NCBI GenBank assembly: GCA_964017185.1
Contig: OZ024871.1
Location: 30,728,488-30,792,487 of the forward strand
Length of the DNA: 64,000 nt
Reading direction: 5' to 3'
Source of the DNA: Rugalucina vietnamica
Taxonomy: Eukaryota > Mollusca > Bivalvia > Lucinida > Lucinidae
In this document: piece after piece, positions 59,765 to 64,000 of the stretch
How positions within the stretch are numbered: the first letter of the stretch is position 1
How the letters are laid out: each line of letters begins with the position of its first letter
Program-made: the position numbers and the translations under genes
The notes under the pieces: generated by a model
Seen by the model: the letters and a program-made list of their open reading frames with translations, nothing else
The model's database searches: none
Told to the model about the DNA's origin: nothing

Positions 59765-62637
59765 ATGCTGCTTTCACACTTATCACGATTCGACCACGAT
59801 TGGTATCGTGGTCTTAATCGTGGACCAATCGGGACTATCGTATCCAATCTTATCAAATCGTATCACATCTTGATGTCAATCGTGACAATCGGGCTAATCG
59901 TGGAAAAATTTTTGGCTGCCAAAAATTTCTCCATGATTACCACGATTGGCGGGACCATCGTGACCATCGCATCAGATCGTATGACATCGTATCAAATCGC
60001 AACAAGTCGTATCTCATTCTGTGCCTGGATCGCGGTGATCGGGATCGACCAAAACACTGCGATCTGTTGAGATAAGTTGCGATCTCCTACGAATTGTTAC
60101 GGTCTGTTACGATTCGAGAAAAAATGCCTGGCCCGATTAACTACGAGACGATGCGAATTACTCACGATATGATGCGATCTAATACGAGTAAATGCGATGA
60201 GACACGACACGCCACGCTTTTGCCACGGATGCTTACGATCTGTTACGAATTATCAAAACATTAAATACATCGGGCACGATAACTGACTTTTATTCTTTGA
60301 TCAACAATAGAAAACTTTATATTAATACGGTACTTTCAGTATTAATTAGAAATCTGAAGGTTGCCAGGAAATGGCAGCAGAGGGAGGGGTAGAAAGGGGA
60401 AGGATAAGGCTTTATCATAAGCATACATTAATAATGCAAATATCACATTCTCTTCATTCTCAGCTCCTTCAATCATCAGTGTTATTTCGTCTTCAGAGAT
60501 TAAAAACAAAATGAGGTATATGTTTGTTTTCGAAGTTTATATACCAATCGTGGTCTCATCGTGACACAATCGTGACCACAATCACTAAACCAGAGGACCA
60601 ATGGTCCTGTAAACGCTCACCTGAGATCTGCTTCATATACCAATAAACATATTTGAATATTATGGTATTTAACCCCAGTGCAGGGGCAGATGCAGCCATT
60701 GGGCCACTTTCTTTTTTCAGAATTATCAATATTCTGTCCATTTGCCAATTTCCTGCTGATTTTCCCCTTCAAATAGCATTTTAAAAGCAGATGAGCCCCT
60801 GGGGTCCATTTTTGTTTTTTCAGAATCATTAAATTTCAGTCCGACTGCCCATTTCCTGCAAGACTTTCACTTAAAATGACATTTTAAAAGTTTTCCCCTT
60901 TCAAATGCATTGACGACCTATGTTGACCTTGCCATAAAATAGGTCAAGGTCACCACAGGGTCATGTTTTATATATACATTGTAGTACTTGAGTCATCCAT
61001 ACTTCATGCAAAGTTTCGTTGAAATCGGTTCACCAGTTCTGGAGAAGAAGATATTTTAAGGGTTTTTACCATATATGGGCATGGCGGCCATCTTGGTCAT
61101 GTGACCTGGATTATTTATATATACATTGGTTCCCACTTCCTATAGATGCTTCATATAAAATTTGGCTTCGATTGGCCAAGTGGTTTCAGAGAAAAAAATC
61201 TTTGAAAAGTGTGTATGGATGACAGACCGGCCAAGGTCAAGAGATGACCTTGACCCAAATCAATCATATACCTTCATCTAATCCATTAGTTGTTTGCATC
61301 TACCACTTTTCAGATCTCAGGCTGCAATAGTTTTCAAAAAATAGCTAATTTCCACTTTTCCCATTATAAGTCTATGGAAACTGAAAGTTACCATAGCAAC
61401 CAGAGTTCTTATCCGACTGGAATAAAAAACACAAATCATGTAGAGGCTACTGTCAGGAACATGTATACAAAGTACAGGATTCATCCACTTAACAGTTTCT
61501 GAGGAGAAGATTTTTGAATGTTTTTTCAAAATTTTGCCCTTTATGGGGCCCCAGCAACTAATCAAAATAAAGGATTAGGACAAAACTCGCAAGAAACGTC
61601 AAACACTACTCAATAAACATTTCTGCAAAAACAAAATTCAAATGTCTGCAATTTTAGCGGAAAAATAGCCGATTTCCACTTTTCACATTATAAGTCTATG
61701 GAAACTTTAAGTTGCCATAGCAACCAGAGTTCTTATCCGCCTGGAATAAAAAACACAAATTATGTAGAGGCCACTGTCAGGAACATGTATACAAAGTATA
61801 GGCTTCATCCCCTTCACAGTTTCTGAGAAGAAGATTTTTGAATGTTTTTCGAAATTTTGCCCTATATGGGGCCCCTGCAACCAATCAAAATAAAGGATTA
61901 GGACAAAAGTCACATGAAACGTAGAGGACTACTCAATAAACATTTCTGCAAAAACAAAATTCAAATATCTCCAACAAGACAGCAAAAACTGGCAATTTTC
62001 ACTTTTTTCCATTGTAAGTCTATGGGAAGCATAAGTTGCCATAGCAACCAGAGTCCTTATCCGATCAAAACAAAAAACACAATTATTCTTTCTCCCTACC
62101 TGTAGATGGTGTATGTGTAATATGAGAACAATCGGCCCAGCGGTTTCAGAGAAGAAGATCTTTGAAATTGTGGACGACGACGGACGGACGGACGCCGGAG
62201 CATGGGTATACTATAAGCTCACCTATGTATGAGCCTTCGGCTCAGGTGAGCTAAAAATCAAGCCAACAGTTGTAATCTATCGCAGCACATCGTATCAGTT
62301 CTTGAGACTCGTACCAGAACGTATCTACGCGTATCAGTTCGTATCAAATCGCGGTGAAGTATCGTGATAATCGTGTCAGATCGCATTGGAATCGGGGGCT
62401 TAATCGTAATAATCTTATCGGAACGCAACTAATCGTATCTATCCGGGACCAATATCGTGTCTCCAAATTTTGACCGATCACCACCCTATCGTATCAGATC
62501 GGAACAGATCGTATCAAAACGCAACAACTCGCAACAGAACGTATCAGAACGTCAAATTTTTGCAAAATGTCCAGATTAGCTGCGATTTGTCAATCGTGGC
62601 GATCGTAACAGATCGTGCTCTAGTGTGAAAGCCGCAT
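59765..62637. mobile_element. Foldback element F4 (ATCGTATCAGATCG words) hosting pearl B5
   Basis: Terminal inverted repeats ATGC(T/G)GCTTTCACACT (59765-59781 and 62621-62637) bound 2.87 kb, of which 1.67 kb is the nested B5. The remaining about 1.2 kb is made of drifting words such as TCGTATCAGATCG, ATCGTGACAATCG and TTACGATCTGTTACG and their complements. No coding capacity. Confidence 0.75.
60588..62254 (+). mobile_element. Pearl-like element B5 (1.67 kb), nested in F4
   Basis: Starts AACCAGAGGACCAATGGTCC and ends with (ACGG)n, GAGCATGGGTATACTATAAG and AGGTGAGCTAA. It is the closest relative of B1 over its whole length, including the paired GTTGCCATAGCAACCAGAG blocks. Confidence 0.8.
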
Positions 62638-63609
62638 AAGCAGTTCCACAGTGACCAGCAAATTTATCAGACCTTCCAAGCTGTTAACAAGAATACAGCT
62701 GCTCGGCCAGTCGGTTATAACTTCTTTGCCTGGAGGCATACATGTAAATTATCAGCCCATCCATTAAAGTTACATGTAGTACCTCATTGCCAGTCATTTG
62801 AATAAGACAAACTAGAGTAGGCGAAAGTTAATGACAATGGTTTGCTGTATAAACACAATTTTCACATTGCCATCTCATTGAAAGAACAATTAAGCAATAA
62901 TTTTGCAGGTTTTGGCCTGAATTCCGAGTGTAATGAAGCATTAGTTGTGAGACAGTTGTGATTAATTCATTGATGCAAACCGTACATTACAGTTATCAGT
63001 AATGAGAGGCTGAAAATGCAACCAAAGAAACCTAAATTTAGACAGAAGAAAAAAGATTGAGGTGTAAAAGAAAACATTTTCAATAGCTCTCCATCCTGGT
63101 CATGAATCGCCATCAACAAATAGAGAGACTACCATGAAAGTAACCCAGATAGAGCCTGTGGCAGAACGCTGCATGGAACCCCAGACCCAGACAGAATAGC
63201 AATTTGTCAGAATTTCATGGCAACAGAACTGCAAGGGATTCACGACGATTTTGCAAATGACACTGGCTATCTGCATGACCGTCCTGCCGATAATGCATGT
63301 TTCTGGATTGTTATTATGCATTTTCATGCTTTTTATATTCTAACGAACTGAAGATACGCAGGCAGGAAATCTGAATTAACACATTTGAAGTTACCTATGT
63401 AGTGACATTTTTTTGGAAATTGGTTCAGTCATGCAGTTCTACAGCTAACCGGGAATTCATATTTAATATTGTAACTTAATTTGAATGCTAATCAAAAAGA
63501 ATTTCATAACTATAAAATAAACAATGGATGAGCATTGTGCGTTTAACACATGAATAAGCATTTACAATTGAGTAGCTTGCCTACCGGATGAATATTTTTT
63601 TTAACTGTA

Positions 63610-63997
63610 TGAAGTATTTTAGGAGAAAGAGATCATGTCCCCAGCCAGGATCGAACCCGGATCTCTTGCATGACAAGCGACCATTCTAACCATGTCGCTA
63701 AAGTGCTAGCCCAACAGCGAGGCTGTTGGAAGTGGCGCTTTCACAATATTCCTCCCCACTTTATCTTTGAGGGCTTGGCAGTGGAGAAGTGAAATTAATA
63801 ACTTGAGAGCAGTATTCCCAGCAGGGAACACAAACACAGTAATGCTGCTAACATTACCTGCATTTGCACGCTCCCGGAATTCCACAAAGACCATAAATGA
63901 TATGCCATACACCCGTATGCCACACACTGCGCCCTTTCTGTCCAATTTACCTCGTCGCCAATGAAGTATTTTAGGAGAAAGAGACCATGTTCTGAGC
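63610..63997. repeat. Direct repeat of about 36 bp, 352 bp apart, bracketing a tRNA-like sequence
   Basis: GAAGTATTTTAGGAGAAAGA with its downstream GA(T/C)CATGT occurs at 63611 and 63963. This could be a tandem repeat with 352-bp period, cut by the window end. Confidence 0.6.
63640..63712 (-). tRNA. tRNA-like sequence or pseudogene (anticodon reads GTC, Asp-like)
   Basis: On the minus strand an A-box-like TAGCGACATGGTTAGAATGG with a four-pair D stem (GCGA/TCGC), a loop TTGTCAT and the B-box GGGTTCGATCC appear in tRNA order. The anticodon stem and T stem have mismatches and the acceptor stem does not close, so a tRNA-derived repeat or pseudogene is more likely than a working gene. Confidence 0.35.
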
Positions 63998-64000
63998 CGG

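Larger units (their letters stand above)
57618..64000 (-). other. Presumed FIP 5' intron/upstream region
   Basis: I searched for an exon encoding the first EF-hand and start and did not find one. Contents are MITEs M34 and M35, a tRNA-like SINE piece, foldback F4 with pearl B5 and a tRNA-like repeat. 57620-58190, 58430-58920, 62650-63600 and 63720-63960 show nothing I can name. Confidence 0.5.

Noticed and set aside
62650-63600. Possible upstream FIP exon encoding the first EF-hand
   Set aside because: No minus-strand frame with an EF-hand-like loop followed by a phase-0 donor could be found; the exon is presumed to lie beyond the window.

Overview
This is a eukaryotic window, most likely from a bivalve mollusc. 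It is AT-rich, its genes have small exons and long introns with GT-AG splice sites, and more than half of the sequence is short non-autonomous mobile DNA. The repeats include elements that match the bivalve 'pearl' design as I remember it: tandem core units, an (ACGG)n microsatellite and a 3' hairpin ending in AGCTAA. The species assignment is inference.

Two protein-coding genes can be assembled, and they converge. Gene 1 (+ strand) has exon 1 at 760-852 and exon 2 at 3921-5378. It encodes a 516-residue, acidic, mostly disordered protein I do not recognise. It has a lysine-rich N-terminus, seven cysteines within residues 56-82 and four Y-x-N motifs within residues 290-354. Gene 2 (- strand) runs from 57617 down to 20388 in at least 13 exons. 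All exon phases join, giving 458 residues ending in a stop. It is the invertebrate counterpart of the Rab11 effectors RAB11FIP3/RAB11FIP4 (Drosophila nuclear fallout): a degenerate EF-hand, a low-complexity middle, a long coiled coil and the C-terminal Rab11-binding domain. Its first exon or exons lie beyond the right edge.

Layout: 1-5.4 kb holds gene 1, whose intron carries a 2.2-kb foldback element built from GATATC palindromes. 5.4-20.4 kb is intergenic and filled with copies of a 240-bp MITE, a pearl-like element, SINE-like pieces and hairpins. 20.4-57.6 kb holds the FIP gene with its exons scattered among pearl elements, foldback elements and a mariner relic. 57.6-64 kb is presumed first-intron or upstream sequence, including a 2.9-kb foldback element with a pearl element nested inside it and a tRNA-like sequence near the edge.

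The most unusual signals are these. (1) A 20-bp minisatellite has amplified an exon-intron junction, so about 12 extra 5' splice-site-like sequences follow the real one. (2) MITE copies end within 12-25 nt of three splice acceptors. (3) The hairpin stem inside the MITE changes on both arms together from copy to copy. (4) Three foldback elements have related termini and interiors made of drifting CpG-containing words. (5) Several nested insertions give a relative chronology of the repeat families. Nearly all open reading frames other than the exons listed are MITE hairpins or foldback arrays read by chance.
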